A stretch of DNA of 64,000 bases from Lactuca virosa (GCA_928212115.1 CAKMRJ010005634.1:181550047-181614046), one strand, 5' to 3'; numbered from the stretch's first letter, positions 26,409 through 40,065 are shown. Numbers and translations: made by a program. The notes: generated by a model not told the origin, from the sequence alone.

Positions 26409-28402
26409 CCTCTTCCTGGGCGAACCCTTTGTGCTGACAGGACATTAGTCCCACAATATCATACAAAATCAATCCACTAAAACACGTATACTCAGGCCTG
26501 GCCCAATCAGCCTCGGGCTGGAATACCAGGCATGCCTACGACGGGCCTAGTCATCCCTAGGATGGAATACCCCCGCATCCTACACACGAATCCCAAGTCT
26601 CACACCGACTTCAACTCTTCCTGCTACAATATGGTGTTTCCCAGACGAAGCCGAAACCTCTCCGGTCCCAACTTGTCTGCCCACTACCCGAAACATCGGA
26701 CACCTCACCGATGGCTAAACCAAAAGACTCACACAAACAGCAGTCCCACGCATCTCCCGAAAAGAAACCGACTGACTGGGCTTGCTTCCACGTCTTGCCA
26801 TCAACTTCTGCCATTATAATGAACGTTACATGACCCAAGTCAGCCTCACATCCTTCCTGGTCTTCAGTGACCCATCTTCTCCTTACTTCAGACACACTAT
26901 GGCTCTTTCACAGATGAAACCAACCCAAGACACATCACAATAACTCGAACCATCATCAACATACCTACCACTATAGGTCAACCAGAACAACACTCATATC
27001 TAATCCATATCACCCCCTTCGGGTTGTAATACCAACATGTCTAATCAATTCAATTATCGAGTTGAAATTCTCGGGGTTTGTTGGCCTACCGCCTCAACCC
27101 TACCGCTCCCCTTGAGCCTCCGTGCCTACAACTTTCAGTCGGCCCGCACCGGGTATCTTGGCCTACCGCATAAAGCAGGACCGCCTCAACCCTATCCAAA
27201 TGCCATAGACGATCATGAGAAAGATCTAACATGGTTCCCAGAACGTGAATGTCAGTATATTCTAATCCCAAGCCTTCCTAAGGCTGACGAATACCCAATC
27301 AGATCTACTTCCCAGTCCCCAACTGGAGTATTACCCAATCCGAGAAGATTAATCCTTTGAGGCACTCTAAACTAATGAGATCACCAAGATTCTCTATACT
27401 CCATTCGATCTCTAATAACAACTTCCGATCAAACCCAAAAATACACCGGAGTCCTCAGCCTACTCCAACAACATGCTCAATACCTGGGGACAGACTTGCT
27501 GCTTGCTATAGCACAACAGCATACTCAATACTCGCACATATATCTACAAACACATACAAAGTTTTCAGTATGACTGGACCGCCTCACCAGGCCTTCAGTC
27601 TATCTGGACCACTCTCAGAACCTTCAGCATGTCTGGAACGCCTCTCTGGGCCTTCAGCCTGTCTGGACCGTTCTCCGAGCCTTCGGCCTGACTGGTACGC
27701 TCCACCGGCCTTCAGTCTATCCGGACCGCTCTAAACTGTTGAGCATCACCCTGGGGCCACCCCCTCCTGGTGCTCTCTCTCCTATGCAACCTGTTCTCAC
27801 CCACTTGGGGCTTCGAACTCCTGATCCATTCTGCGGACTATAACCCCGGCCTAACCCTAGGCCTCATGTCGATCGTCCATCCTCTCGGAAAACCGTGGTC
27901 TGTTCCCTGACCCGCGTATCTACCACACATACTAAATAACCCGCATATTCGTGCTGAATGTACTGCCAAGCCCTGGCAGCTAACAAAGCCCTCAACGACG
28001 GATGCTCCATATGAAAATTCCTAATTATCCCCCACTTGGGACACTAACCACTATCTACTAGTGGCGAAAACAAAACACTACTTAACCGTCCTAATCAAGC
28101 ATTTTCACACTTCACCATAGAACGATGAATCCTGGACGAATAATCTCCGCAAAACAACCCTCCTGGCATGGAGTAACCGAACTTCAGAAGAAACCTGAAT
28201 CCCAGTGACACTTCTGCATCTCCAATTCACAGTTTTTGGCCCTGGAATGGTGATCCTATATCCTAACTTCTGATCACCAACACCCCTGGATACTAACCGT
28301 TTACAACCCTTGTTACTAAATTCCTCAAACTCTCCTATACCATATGCAGAACGGGATGGAAAATTCACAATATAATTATAAACAATAAGATACAAATAGA
28401 AA
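26409..28402. other. Non-coding internal stretch of element B, second copy
   Basis: Duplicate of 14806-16800 with only isolated base changes. Again no pol motif; the repeat array related to the LTR is at about 27560-27733. Confidence 0.55.
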
Positions 28403-29653
28403 CATACCAGCAGCTGCATCTGGCGCTATCCTGTCCTCCTCTGCTATAAGCTGGAAGGCACGTCCTTGAGCCCTCGGGGGCTCTGCTCTACCCTGACCCC
28501 CGCCAATAATCCTCAATGTAGCCGATGCTGGAGCCTGCACCGGTCTAGCAACCAGCTGTGGACAGTTGGTCTTCATGTGACCAACCTGATGACAGTGATA
28601 ACAAATCCTCATGTCCTGAATCGGGGCCAACTGGTGACAATACCTTGCATAATGCCCCTCCTTTTCGCACTTGTGGCACGCACCACCGGACTTACAAACT
28701 CCTGAGTGACCCTTCCCGCACTTCTCACACGTGCGGCCGCTCTGGCCTCCAAACCTAGAATCAGCGGTCTTGGACCGCTTTGGCACCGGTTGCGACTGTA
28801 CCGGGGCCTGCCTCTGTTCTCGCAACTGTAACTCAATCTCCATCTCACGCCGCCTAGCGGCCTCCTGTAAGTCCAGCAACGTATCACATCGCTGGGTAGC
28901 AACAAACTGTCTAATGTTAGTCTTGAGCAAGCTCAGATAACGCGTCATCTGAGCCTGCTCGGAAGCAAACTCCGGGCAGAACATCGCCCTCTCAGTGAAC
29001 ATACGGGTGATCTCCGTCACCGACTCTGCACCCTGTCTCAACTCCAAGAACTCCTGAGCTAGCCGCTCACGCTCGACTTGCGGAATGTAACGGGAGCAGA
29101 ACATCTCCCTAAACCGATCCTAAGAAACTACAGCTCTCTGCTTGTCTGAATAAGACCCTGTCATCAACCTCCACCAGTCCTTCGCCCCGGACCTCAACAT
29201 GTTCAGGGCACACCTGACCTTCTGGTCAGTCGGGCAGGAACATGTGAAAAAGCATCCCTCGATGTCCGATGGCCACGTCATGGCTATGATAGGATCCTGA
29301 ATCCCATCAAAAGTCGGGGGCTTCGTATTATCGAAGTCCCGATACCGAAAATCCCGACTGGCTCCTACCCATGCCACTGTTACGGTTGTAGTAGCTGTCG
29401 CGGCAGCCGCCTCTGCAAGGGCTACATAGCGCTCGTCAAAGTACTCGACCATGACGGTCTTGATAGACCCAAACATCTCCGACAACTGAGCCCGGAACAT
29501 AGCAACAACCTCATCATGCAGGATCTCCCGGATCCTGTCATCCATCTCGCCTGGCCTCATCTGGCCGATAGTCTCGGGCGCTGCCGGCGCCTCCTGTCCA
29601 TCCTCTCCTGATCCTGTCTCGGATCCAGTCACGAATCGCCGTGTAACCACCAT
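28376..29653 (-). pseudogene. gag: Element B gag, second copy, same in-frame stop
   Basis: Same domain order as the first copy: capsid-like region, basic linker, three zinc knuckles. The start is MVVTRRFVTG at 29653. The TAG near 29117 is shared with copy 1, so it predates the duplication. Small differences occur before FDGIQDP (SRDFRYRDF here, SRAFQYRDF in copy 1). It ends at the same point before the protease domain and cannot make Gag-Pol. Confidence 0.9.
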
Positions 29654-30441
29654 ACTGAGAACATACCAAAAGGATATTAGATACTCCTCATAACAACCCA
29701 GGAACCAACTCCCAACCATAAATCCTAGGGGTTGTGACTTCCTTGATACACGTATGGGTCTTGTGCTTTCAGTAGTACGGGCCCATACTACCTTCCACAC
29801 CTACCCATATTTGTCCCAAGTATCATCACAACACCCTGAAAATACACACAAATATAGCGGGCGGTCAATCCTCACTCCTAGAGGAAATACTAAATATCTC
29901 ATAACTGGCCTACTGGCCTCGCACAACCCATCCATCCATGAAGCTTCCACCAACCCTGCACCACTAGTGTATGCTAGCCATACATAATGCTGGACCCCAT
30001 AGACTTTCGAATATCCAATCCTACCCTAAGCTCACAATCAGACAAGAACAGAACATAAGGCCAAATCAAACATTCTCACGCTAAAAGATCTTAATTATGT
30101 ATAACCGTGATGCATACACTAAGGAACTACAATAATGATGTCAATTTCATATAAAGGAAACCCTAGGCTAGCAGGCATCATGTAATAAGGCAATTCTATC
30201 ATGCAATTCCTGAAGATCCTTAGCCTAGTACTAGCATGCTGTTCTAACATATCACATAATCAAATAACTGTATGGTATTTTGGGGTTCACTTACTGACTC
30301 CGGCTTATCGTACACTCTGCATCCTCCTTTACTTATTTTGAAAACCATTTAAAAATCATTTTGAAAATATTTCCTTGATTTGAGACTGGATTCACACGAG
30401 TGTTCCTCCAATTCACTCAAACCAAGGCTCTAATACCAACT

Positions 30442-32483
30442 TGTAACACCCACAAAATTCGAGCCAATTAAAAACTTTTTAAATCATTTGAAACCATTCA
30501 ATTATTACAATTTGTTTTCAAAATAGTTTATACATCAAAGTTCCCAGAAATCATAATCATCAATCGAGGAAGTGTACGGTCACGCCTTCGCCTACCCGCG
30601 ACCATCCGTTGAACCTGAAACAATAAACCGAAACTGTAAGCCCGAAAACTTAGTGAGTTACCCCCAAAATACCAACCTCGTATAACCATAATCATATCAT
30701 ATCAACAAATACATAACAACCATGCATCTCGACTCTACAGTGTGACTGGTCCGCCCGCACCGGGCCTTCAGTCCACCTGGTCCACTCTCTGAGTCTACAG
30801 TATGACTGGACCGCCCGCACCGGGCCTTCAGTCTATCTGGCCCACTCTCCGAGCCTCGGTACGTCTGGACCGCCCTCTCGGGGCCTTCAGCCTATCCGGA
30901 CCGCTCGTCGGGCCTTCGGCCTGACTATGTGCCCTCCCGGGTCTGCAGTCTATCCGGTCCGCCCTGGGTATGTTGGCCTACAGCACAAAGCAGGACCCGC
31001 CTCAACCCAACCCCCATACCAACAACACGTGCACATAAACAGATAATCACATAACAGTCCATAAATAACAAAACCGATCTAACAGATCATATAGCATAGC
31101 AACATCCTAACCAGAATACCGACCTAACCGGTCACTAACATAACATCATCCCATATACCAGGATACCAACCTAACCAGGACACTAACATAGCATCATCCT
31201 ATATACCAGGATACCGACCTAACCAGGTCACTAACATATTGTCGTCCTAACTACCAGGACGCAGATCTAACAGATCAAAAGCATATCAAACAAATACGAG
31301 TACACAATTCGAGAAAGGGCCGGCCTTGGTGCCTTAGACCCTGTTGATAAAGTGAGGATAACTCACCTCGGAATGTCGAACCGTAGAGATAAGATCAAAC
31401 CCCCGAGTCACAGTCCCGCACTCCACCACCTATAACCACCATAGGACCAAATTCATAAATTCCCGAATCACCAAAATACCCTCAGGAGACAAACTGGTCA
31501 ATTCTTGGTCAAAGTCCAAGTCAACTGTCAAGGTCAACAGTCCATGTTGACCTCAACTCGTCGAGTACTCTCAGCTACTCGCCGAGTTCCTTGCATAACT
31601 TGCCAACACGCCGAGTCACTCGCCTGACACGGCGAGCCCAAGGCAATCTTCATCGGACTCGCCGAGTCATTTATCCGACTCACCGAGCCCACGACCATCT
31701 TCATCGTACTCGTCGAGTCGACCATGCCACTCGCCGAGTCCCTTCAGACCTTCTTCCATACAGATGCTTTTTAAGCCATGCAAAGGCTCCATATTGTAGA
31801 TCCAACTTTCCCAGGCATGCTTATCACGTAAAGTTGCAAACTTTACGTGCATGCAAAACTTTAGAGCCTTAAAATGACAAAACTAATATTGCAATGAAGT
31901 CTAAAACTTGAGGGGAGGTCCATACTTGTCAAAGCTGGCAACTTTATGGCCCTAGAGACCGAGAGAGTCCAGATCTGAAGTTGCAAACTTCAGATCTTAG
32001 CTCAATCACAAGAATAGCTTCCTAAAAACCATCCAAAAGAGATCTAGGAAGAAATGAGCCTTAGAACAGCTTGATACCTTCAAATGAGTACCCACTAAAG
32101 TAGTTCTCTGATTCCCCATGAGTCCCTTGCTTCAATCTACTTGTTTTCATCAAGCTCTTCTCCCCAAAATCCTTCTTCAAGCTTAAATACACACCAATGA
32201 AGCATACACACACGAATTAGGGTTTTGGATCGTCAAGAGGCTGTAAAGGGGAGGATGGGGAGGCCAATGATCCTTTAAATAGGGTGCAAAACCCCGGAAT
32301 TAGGGTTTTTCCTTCACTAGCTCCTACTCGTCGAGTCCCTTTTTGGACTCGGCGGGTAGGTCACTTAAACGCGTGGCCAACCCACTGCTACTCGGCGAGT
32401 CAGGCAACCAACTCGTCGAGTAGACCTCGAAATCATGAGAATTTATAACCTTAAATTGATACTCGGGAAATCGGGGTGTTACA
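30442..32483 (-). repeat. Element B, 5' LTR (copy 2)
   Basis: About 2042 bp, TG...CA, with the same tandem arrays and ACTCGNCGAGT clusters. The primer site on its left (about 30426-30438) again reads TGGTATTAGAGCC on the minus strand. Confidence 0.92.
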
Positions 32484-33275
32484 TGTATGTTATGTGTTAT
32501 ATGTTCAATGTGCTTTCCCATGTTATTATGATAATGAGTTATACCTTAGACCACGAAGTGTATGACATAAGCATCACTTGGGTACAAGTATGTAGCCTCT
32601 GGCCATGTAGAGCATGTCTCGTAAGAGAATGACTTCTACCATTATGGCATTGGCAGAAGGCTAGGAAGGGCTGAAAGCCTATAATTTGCTAGCCAAAATG
32701 TTTATTCAGAAATTGGTTATTATTCCATGTCATATGGGCAAAAGTCTTATTGATGTATATCAAGTATTGAAATTGTTATGTCTCGTTGATTGTATATCTT
32801 TGAATCAAATTATTCGTTGATATGGAAAGCATGTCATATGATACTCATCTGCCTTTGTTGTTCTTTGTACCTCTTTGCTTCTGTCATATTGATATGTATA
32901 TGGCATAACGTTATATTATATTTATTATTGAACTCACTAAGCGTCACCGCTTACCCCTCTCAGTGTTTAACAATTGCAGGTAATGAGAATCCATTATAGT
33001 CATATACTGTTGAAAGATTTAGAATAGTTTATACTATTACTTTTGTACTTGGGTTTACGTATGTATAAAACAATAATATCCTGGGTAGTTATGTTATAAG
33101 TATAACACTTTGTAATAAACTTAATCGGTTTGTATCCAGTCTTATGTAAATAAATTATCAATGTAAAATATTGTTTATAAATATGCATGTAGCATGTTTT
33201 GGAGTAGTAATATTGTGAAGTATGAAAGTTTGGGTCTTTCAGAAATACGAAAGTTTAGAAAGTTAGGGTCTTTCA
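32484..33275 (+). repeat. LTR A, second part (copy 2)
   Basis: Duplicate of 20882-21673. The primer site TGGTATCAGAGC follows at 33280-33291. Confidence 0.92.
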
Positions 33276-33291
33276 ATCATGGTATCAGAGC

Positions 33292-35480
33292 ATTAGTTTA
33301 AGCGAACTAAATATCACAGATTGATATTTAGACTTAAGCTGTCTAACGTTCAATATATGAACGGAGTCGTTTGTAAGTATATGGATACAAACCATAGGAA
33401 AGATTTAAGTGGGGTATTGGATAGTGATAAACCCTAGTATTTTAAAATATTAAGTTATTTCAAAAATTTTAGAGAATTAGTTTAAGTGAACTACGAATTT
33501 TGAGAATTTCTAGACTTAAACATGGATTGCTAAGGGATGATGGTACGATGTGTGCCTAGTATATTTTAGGTTGAATACCTAAATGACCACAAGCACTAGA
33601 ATATTAGAGGAGATATGCCTTATATTCTAATATGTGCTAAATGATAGATAAACGGATATAGCGTGCCTTAGGTTGCTTACCTATATTGCTATTACTTGAT
33701 AAAGTTTAAGGTCTGTTGCCGACCTTGGTTTGGAAGAAGAAATTTGAAGTATTCCAGATTCTAAAATTTCCGTGTTATAACTGATAAGAAACTTTTCGAA
33801 GTAAAAAGAGACTTATGATAGTTGACATCGATAATTTTATAGATAAACGATCGAGGGATATCGTAAAATAATATTTATGAAGTGTTATCGTAAATAGTGT
33901 ATTAATACCTATAGAGTGGTATTGTACATTTAAAGTATGTTTGATGAAATAATAACATCTTTGGAAGAATGATGTGCGTTTGAAACACATTTGGACGAGA
34001 TAAATGTGTTGGTGCAATCTATAAAGTTGTTCCACCACTGTCCAGATTGAAGCAGTGATTGTTTATAGAGTCAGAAGAACCGAAGATGGTGATTAATACT
34101 TCGACAGTATCGCAATTGATGTTGTGCAAGATTTAGAAGAATTAAATGAAGATCAAAGGAAAGGCTAATGAAGTTTTCAGACTTAATAGGCCAAGATTTT
34201 GCCTAAGCATAGTTCAAGTAGTAACCCTATACAGGATGTTCATACTTAGTATTTAATAATACTGAGTGACGATTGACTTCTATCACATCCTTATGGAAGT
34301 TCCATTGCGTGTTAAGTCGACTTTAACATACATGATTAGGATGGTGAAATAGGTTATTTGGCTGTGAAAAGGCTGAGTGACTTACTTGTTTGAGTAAGGT
34401 AGAGTACTTAGTTGAAGACGATATACACTCATAGTATTGTATGAGAAGAGATGTTGCAGTTAGGAATGACAGAGAACCAAGTTGAAGCTAGTAGAACATG
34501 CTGAGATGCAGCTATAATGCGGACTTCCTTGGATAGACTCCTATGAATTAGACTTAAAAGATACAACCATGAGAAGAAGACTTACTCATATATAGGAATG
34601 ACGATGTCATAGAAGGCTAATGAAATAAACAAATATGCATGATGACTTGCATGAGTTAGAAGATGATAAAGGTAGTTGGAAATCGTTTGTCTCCACACTG
34701 CTAGAATAAATTTTGGTGTAGTGTGTCTTGCAGAGTAGACACTACCCGAGGAAGAATTTATATGAAGAATTTGGAAGTGAAATTCCTATCGATCTAGGAA
34801 AAGTATTAGGATATGCTAGATCAAGTATATGCGTAAAAAGAATTCTAGAAAGTGAATTTAAGAAATCCAAGATATGTTTGATAGAAACGTGAAATCCCTA
34901 GTTGAGTCTAGGAGAAATTGTCGTATGTACTTGTTTGAACACATTCATATGTGATAAGTTCCTTTGTAAAAATTCTTGATATGGTGACTTGGGGACTGCG
35001 AGACAATTCTTGGAACGAGTATGAGGAGGTGTGAATGGTAGTAGAGGCCTATACTACCGGAAGCACAGGACTCACACTTGGATTAGGAAAAGTCACAAGG
35101 TTACCAAGAAACTACAAATTGATTCCGTTTTTGTTCGAGTATGTCATTACCTTCGTTTCGGTGATGACTAAGAAGATGATTTTCATTTAGACCTTAGTGG
35201 TCATAAAGAATCGACTCCGATTAAAATAACGCTGCAAAGTGAATTGATTGGTTTAGAGAACCATGTCTCGTGTAGTGATGAAATTTCAGTCAGAGAATTG
35301 AAGAAGGAGATGGTCAAGGTAGTTGATAGAAATATAATGATCTTCATTAAAGGATTGAGCAACCATTAGCTAGAGATGTTACCTGTTATGAAGACGATGA
35401 AAATTTAGTTATTTATGGAAGGATTACGGTATGAAATCCATGAATTCGTAATTAATTGCAATATTCTATCATTCGAAAAA
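33292..35480 (+). pseudogene. Element A, decayed leader and gag region (copy 2)
   Basis: Duplicate of 21690-23880. It differs by scattered single bases, for example an A lost from a homopolymer near 33802 and substitutions near 34676, 35162 and 35188. No readable capsid domain. Confidence 0.55.
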
Positions 35481-37221
35481 GTTGTTGAGTATGCACGAAA
35501 GCGTTATCATGACTTAGAAATGCATGGTGCCACTCTTTCTGTTCCGAAGCATCCACATGTTGATTAAACTGTCTCTGTTTTCTTTATTCCATCAGCTCGA
35601 TCAGCTCGATCTGATTCTAGCAGACAAGTACAATCTCATAATACCTTTCGTGACCGCGGTAGGTCACAATCTTTTTCTTTTCAGTCACCATCGTGTCAAA
35701 AATGTGGAAAGAATCACCAGGGTCAATGAAGAACAGAAAAGGACCAGTGATTTGCTATGGATACGGAGAAAAGGGTCACGTGAAGCCCATTTGCCCGAGG
35801 AAGAATGTTACATGCTATGCTTGTTGTGCTACTGGCCACATAAAGCGTTTCTGCCCTACTCTTTTTAGCTAGATGGTGAGAAGTCAAGCTTCCGTTCAAC
35901 AACCGATGAGTACTTCAACTAAAAAGGAGGAGGTGCCAAAAGCTAAACACCATGCATACCAGATTATCGCAGAGGAGGCACGCGAGGACCCGAACGTTGT
36001 GACCGATATCGTGGGAAGTATATCATTACTTGCTGATAAAGTCTATAGAGATTGTGTCATAGAAATTGAAGGTTATAGTTTTCTTGCTAACCTGATTTCC
36101 TATCTCTTTGCCCAACTTTGAAATTATTCTCGGCATGAATTGGTTGTCGAAGAACCGCAAAGAACTCTTGTGTTACGAAAAGATGGTACGTATCCCTATC
36201 GAACAGAAGAATCCTATTTATGTCTCCGGTAACAAAGTCTTAAAATCTCAAAAATAATCTCTTTCCTAAAAACTCGTAAACTTATATCGAAGGGGTATTC
36301 TGCCTATCTATCCTATACAGTTGATATCTCAAAAGAGGAGAAGAAAACTGTAAATGACGTTCCTGTTAATAATAAATATCCTGATATTTTCCCCGATGAT
36401 TTGCCTGGACTACCCCTGAGAGGCAAATAGAATTTTGAAATGACTCTATGTCTAGTGCTGCTCCAATTGCCAAAGACTGCTATACATAATGATAGCATTT
36501 GGGTAATAGTCGACCGATTGACTAAGAGTGCACATTTTCTCGTCATGCATGAAACAGATCCTATGGAGAAATACGCACAAGTGTACTTGGATGAAACTGT
36601 TGCGAGACATGGTGTACCGCTAAAGATTATTTCCGATCACAGATGGTCAGAAGAAGAGAACAATCCAAACAGTAGAAAATATATTGAAGGTATATGAAGC
36701 ACTATATGGGCATAAATGTCATACTCCATTATGTTGGCATGATATAGGACAGAATATCCTTGGTGGTCCTGAAATGATTCAATACACCACTGATAAGATT
36801 CAAATTGTACGAGAAAGAATGAAAGCGGCCCAGGATCGACAGAGGTCCTATGCAGAAAAGAGGAGACGACCCATAGAATCCCAGTTAGGAGATTTCGTAA
36901 TGCTGAACGTATCCCCATGGAAAGGCATTATGTGATTTGGGAAGAAAGGAAAGTTGAGTCCCAGATTTGTTGGACCTTTCAAAATCATCCAGAGAATTGG
37001 TAAGCAAGCATATCGCTTGGAATTGCCTGAAGATTTGGCAGGTATTCATGATGTGTTTCATGTGAGTTATCTGCATAAATGTTAAAGCATATATGATGAA
37101 ACGAACCTGTTATCCGAGGTGAAACTGGATAATAAATTAAGAATGAGATAAGAGCGAAACATCCTCATTTATTTATATCGATGTGATTTCGGGGACGAAA
37201 TCCTCAAAAGGAGGAGGTATT
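35480..37221 (+). pseudogene. Element A gag end, protease and integrase remnants with original 3' end (copy 2)
   Basis: Same remnant order as copy 1: knuckles, protease pieces, RT entry, then integrase with RT-RNase H absent. The last knuckle reads CYACCATGHIKRFC, because the Gly codon has changed to Cys relative to copy 1. Unlike copy 1 it continues past FHVSYLHKC to the true end of the internal region (LLSEVKLDNK, then stops) and the polypurine tract AAAAGGAGGAGGTA at about 37206-37219, directly before the 3' LTR. Confidence 0.85.
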
Positions 37222-39392
37222 TGTAACATACACGTTCAGTTATCGTGTTATGTAATTTTAAAAGTGAATAATATAAAGAAATATTATGTAATTTGAGCGT
37301 TGATTTCTAACAGATAGTTTTTACTAGAAATGAAGTAAAACTATGTTTAGAATCGCTCGGAAAATATTGGAAGTCTTATGAGATTCCAATCAAAAGTCAA
37401 ATATTGAAATTTAAAAAAAAATATAAAATTTGAAATAAGTAAAATTTTATTATTGAAAGTTGTAAAGAATCTCGTTAGAAACGTTTAGGCGAAAACCTCA
37501 TCGAAATCCGAGTTATAACGAAGAAGTTATGAACCCTTGAAGTTTCGCGACAGAACCGGCACGACGCCGTATGACGTAAAAAGTGAGTTTTCTATAAACT
37601 ACTTCTTAGCTTTAGTAATCTAAACGAAAGTCGTAGTATTCATTAAACCGAGAATTTTCATAGAAAGAACGTCCAAATCTGACTTCGTATGAGGATGTTA
37701 TGATTTTTCTAAGTTTCGGAATAACAGTAGATAACTAAAAACTCGAAATAAAGATCGAATGATTTTTAGCCGACACAACCTAAACGAGAATTAAAGATCT
37801 CGTCGATTGTAGTTCAACGGTAAAAAGACAAAAGAAAACGGACGTTAGATGAAGAAGTTATGAGTTTTTAACGGACTTTTCGTGTCCCGGCCAGTTAAAA
37901 ATATAATATTAAAAATGAAGTCAAAATTAGCCGACAGAGTCTAAACGAATATTGTAGAGCATAAGCTTACCTACGCATGGATATAAAGAACGTCAAAAAC
38001 GGAGCTCGTACGCAAAAGATATTAATTTTCGAAGTTTTTAATAAAAATAAATGAAAATTCGAAGCCTTATCCGAAGGGTACGCCCAACGTACTTAGTTTC
38101 GTACGCCCAACGTACTTCGCACTTGCAGGGCCTCGGATCAACCATGTCACCGGTCTTCGCTCGGATGCCACGTATCTCGTACATTAGACACGTCTGAAGA
38201 CACTAAGCCTTTACGCCTCGCGTACGAGGGGTACGCTCAGCGTACAGAGCCGCGTCGCAATACGCCCAGCGTAGTCAGCAGCTTCGCACCCTATAAATAG
38301 AGACCAAGGGTCTCCGGATTTATGTTACATTTTCTTATATCTTTCACCCTCTTTCACCCTTTTTGCCCACTTTTAACCCCCGGAAGCCCCAGTATCATTC
38401 CCGACACCCGAAGCAAGCCTCGACGCTCCGAAGTTCCCGAGAAAATCATATTTACAAGCCGAAACTCTGCCCGTGTAAGGCCGGTTGTCAACTAAAATCC
38501 CCGGTTTCGTCACAGAAAGTCATATTTAGAGCCGTAGTGCTACCCAAATTATCATTTAATCATCGGTTATTTCACGGTGAGTTCAATATATAGGAACAAC
38601 TGTATGTTATGTGTTATATGTTCAATGTGTTTTCCCGTGTTATTATGATAACGAGTTATACCTTAGACCACGAAGTGTATGACATAAGCATCACTTGGGT
38701 ACAGGTATGTAGCCTCTGGCCGTGTAGAGCATGTCTCGTGAGAGAATGACTTCTACCATTATGGCATTGGCAGAAGGCTAGGCAAGGCTGAAAGCCTATA
38801 ATTTGCTAGCCAAAATGTTTATTCAGAAATTGGTTAATATTCCATGCCATATGGGCAAAAGTCTTATTGATGTATATCAAGTATTGAAATTGTTATGTCT
38901 CATTGATTGTATATCTTTGAATCAGATTATTCGTTGATATGGAAAACATGTCATATGATACTCATCTGCGTTTGTTGTTCTTTGTACCTCTTTGCTTCTG
39001 TCATATTGATATGTATATGGCATAGCGTTATATTGTATCTATTATTGAACTCACTAAGTGTCACTGCTTACCCCTCTCAGTGTTTAACAATTGCAGGTAA
39101 TGAGAATCCATTATAGTCATATACTGTTGGAAGATTTAGAATAGTTTATACTATTACTTTTGTACTTGGGTTTACGTATGTATAAAACTATAATATCCTG
39201 GGTAGTTATGTTATAAGTATAACACTTTATAATAAACTTAGTCGGTTTGTATCCAATCTTATGTAAATAAATTATCAATGTAAAATATTGTTTATAAATA
39301 TGCATGTAGCATGTTTTGGAGTAGTAATATTGTGAAGTATGAAAGTTTGGGTCTTTCAGAAATACGAAAGTTTAGAAAGTTAGGGTCTTTCA
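37222..39392 (+). repeat. Element A, 3' LTR (uninterrupted)
   Basis: About 2171 bp, TGTAACATAC to GGGTCTTTCA, followed by the target duplication ATTTT. It shows what LTR A looks like without element B: AACAACTGTATGTTATGTG is continuous near 38596. TATA box at 38292 (TATAAATA), with the palindrome cluster upstream. Confidence 0.95.
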
Positions 39393-39472
39393 ATTTTAGT
39401 TATTAATATTTATTCATTTATGAATAAATATAGAAGTTTATTTTATTTTTGTTTTAATACAGATATCGGATG

Positions 39473-40032
39473 ATTTATTTACGAACACTGACTTTAGAAA
39501 AAGATTCTCGAAGCTTATTTGGGACATGAATATGAAACATGAGGTCTTTGAGGTGAATTGGGGTTTTCTTATGAAGGATTTCAATCTTGAAGACACATGA
39601 TGGTTTAAATACATGTTTACAGAAAGTGATTCATGGATACTTGGATATTTTAATGATATTTCAATATGTGGGTTGATGAAGATTACGTCGAGGTCAGAGA
39701 GTATGAATTCATTCTTTAATACCTAGTCAGAAAGTTAGAATTTACTTTTGAATTTCATGATGAATTACGATATTTCCATTCAAAAGCAAAGAAATACTCA
39801 ACGAGAGCTTGATGAGACAACAAAGGAAGCAACATATAAAATGTTAACGCCTCGAGAAATAGAACTACAAGCATCAAAACTTTATACATGTACATTATTT
39901 TTTGAGGTGCAAAAGGAAATATATAAAGCAACTTTTTTCTATACATACTCCTATGTTGGTAATTAAGACGGATGGGAAGTTTACAGTGTGCAACACAACA
40001 ACAGTAAAATCAAATTTAAAATTGAATTCAAG
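39473..40032 (+). pseudogene. FAR1/MULE transposase exon, downstream of the Gypsy nest
   Basis: An acceptor (TTTTAATACAG) leads into ISDDLFTNTDFRKRFSKLIW, FEVNWGFLMKDFNLEDT, WILGYFND and MKITSRSESMNSFFNT, then AYDSAI-like and LYTCTLFFEVQKEIYKATFF. This is the middle and C-terminal part of FAR1/MULE transposases and directly continues the exon at 9835-10094. The SRSESMNSFF block is a family signature. In-frame stops follow LEDT (a TGA where Trp is usual) and SFFNT, among others. The exon ends at AAG with donor GTAATT at 40033. Confidence 0.85.
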
Positions 40033-40065
40033 GTAATTTAATAGTTTTTTAATGAATAATGTAAT

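Larger units (their letters stand above)
25482..32483 (-). mobile_element. Truncated second copy of element B
   Basis: Lacks the 3' LTR, polypurine tract and most of the pol remnant because the duplication breakpoint cut it at the position equal to 13880. It keeps the Copia solo LTR, the non-coding stretch, gag and the 5' LTR (30442-32483), followed by the TGTAT duplication at 32484-32488. Confidence 0.93.
25482..37082 (+). repeat. 11.6-kb tandem duplication, copy 2
   Basis: Second copy of 13880-25481 in direct orientation. Scattered single-base differences are present (for example near 29343-29351, 29719, 29761 and 35825), and the Copia LTR has one extra base. It ends where the sequence leaves the copied unit, at AATGT then TAAAGC near 37083, and A's real 3' end follows. 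Confidence 0.95.
10203..39392 (+). mobile_element. Gypsy element A (host of the nest), with ATTTT target duplication
   Basis: The ends are TGTAACATAC at 10203 and GGGTCTTTCA at 39392. The flanking five bases are ATTTT on both sides (10198-10202 and 39393-39397), so these are the two ends of one insertion although they lie 29 kb apart. Its 5' LTR is split by element B, its primer site is at 21678, its internal region is at 21690-25481, and its 3' LTR is at 37222-39392. An 11.6-kb tandem duplication doubles the middle. The internal region has lost RT and RNase H, so the element cannot move by itself. It sits in an intron of the MULE transposase gene. Confidence 0.9.
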
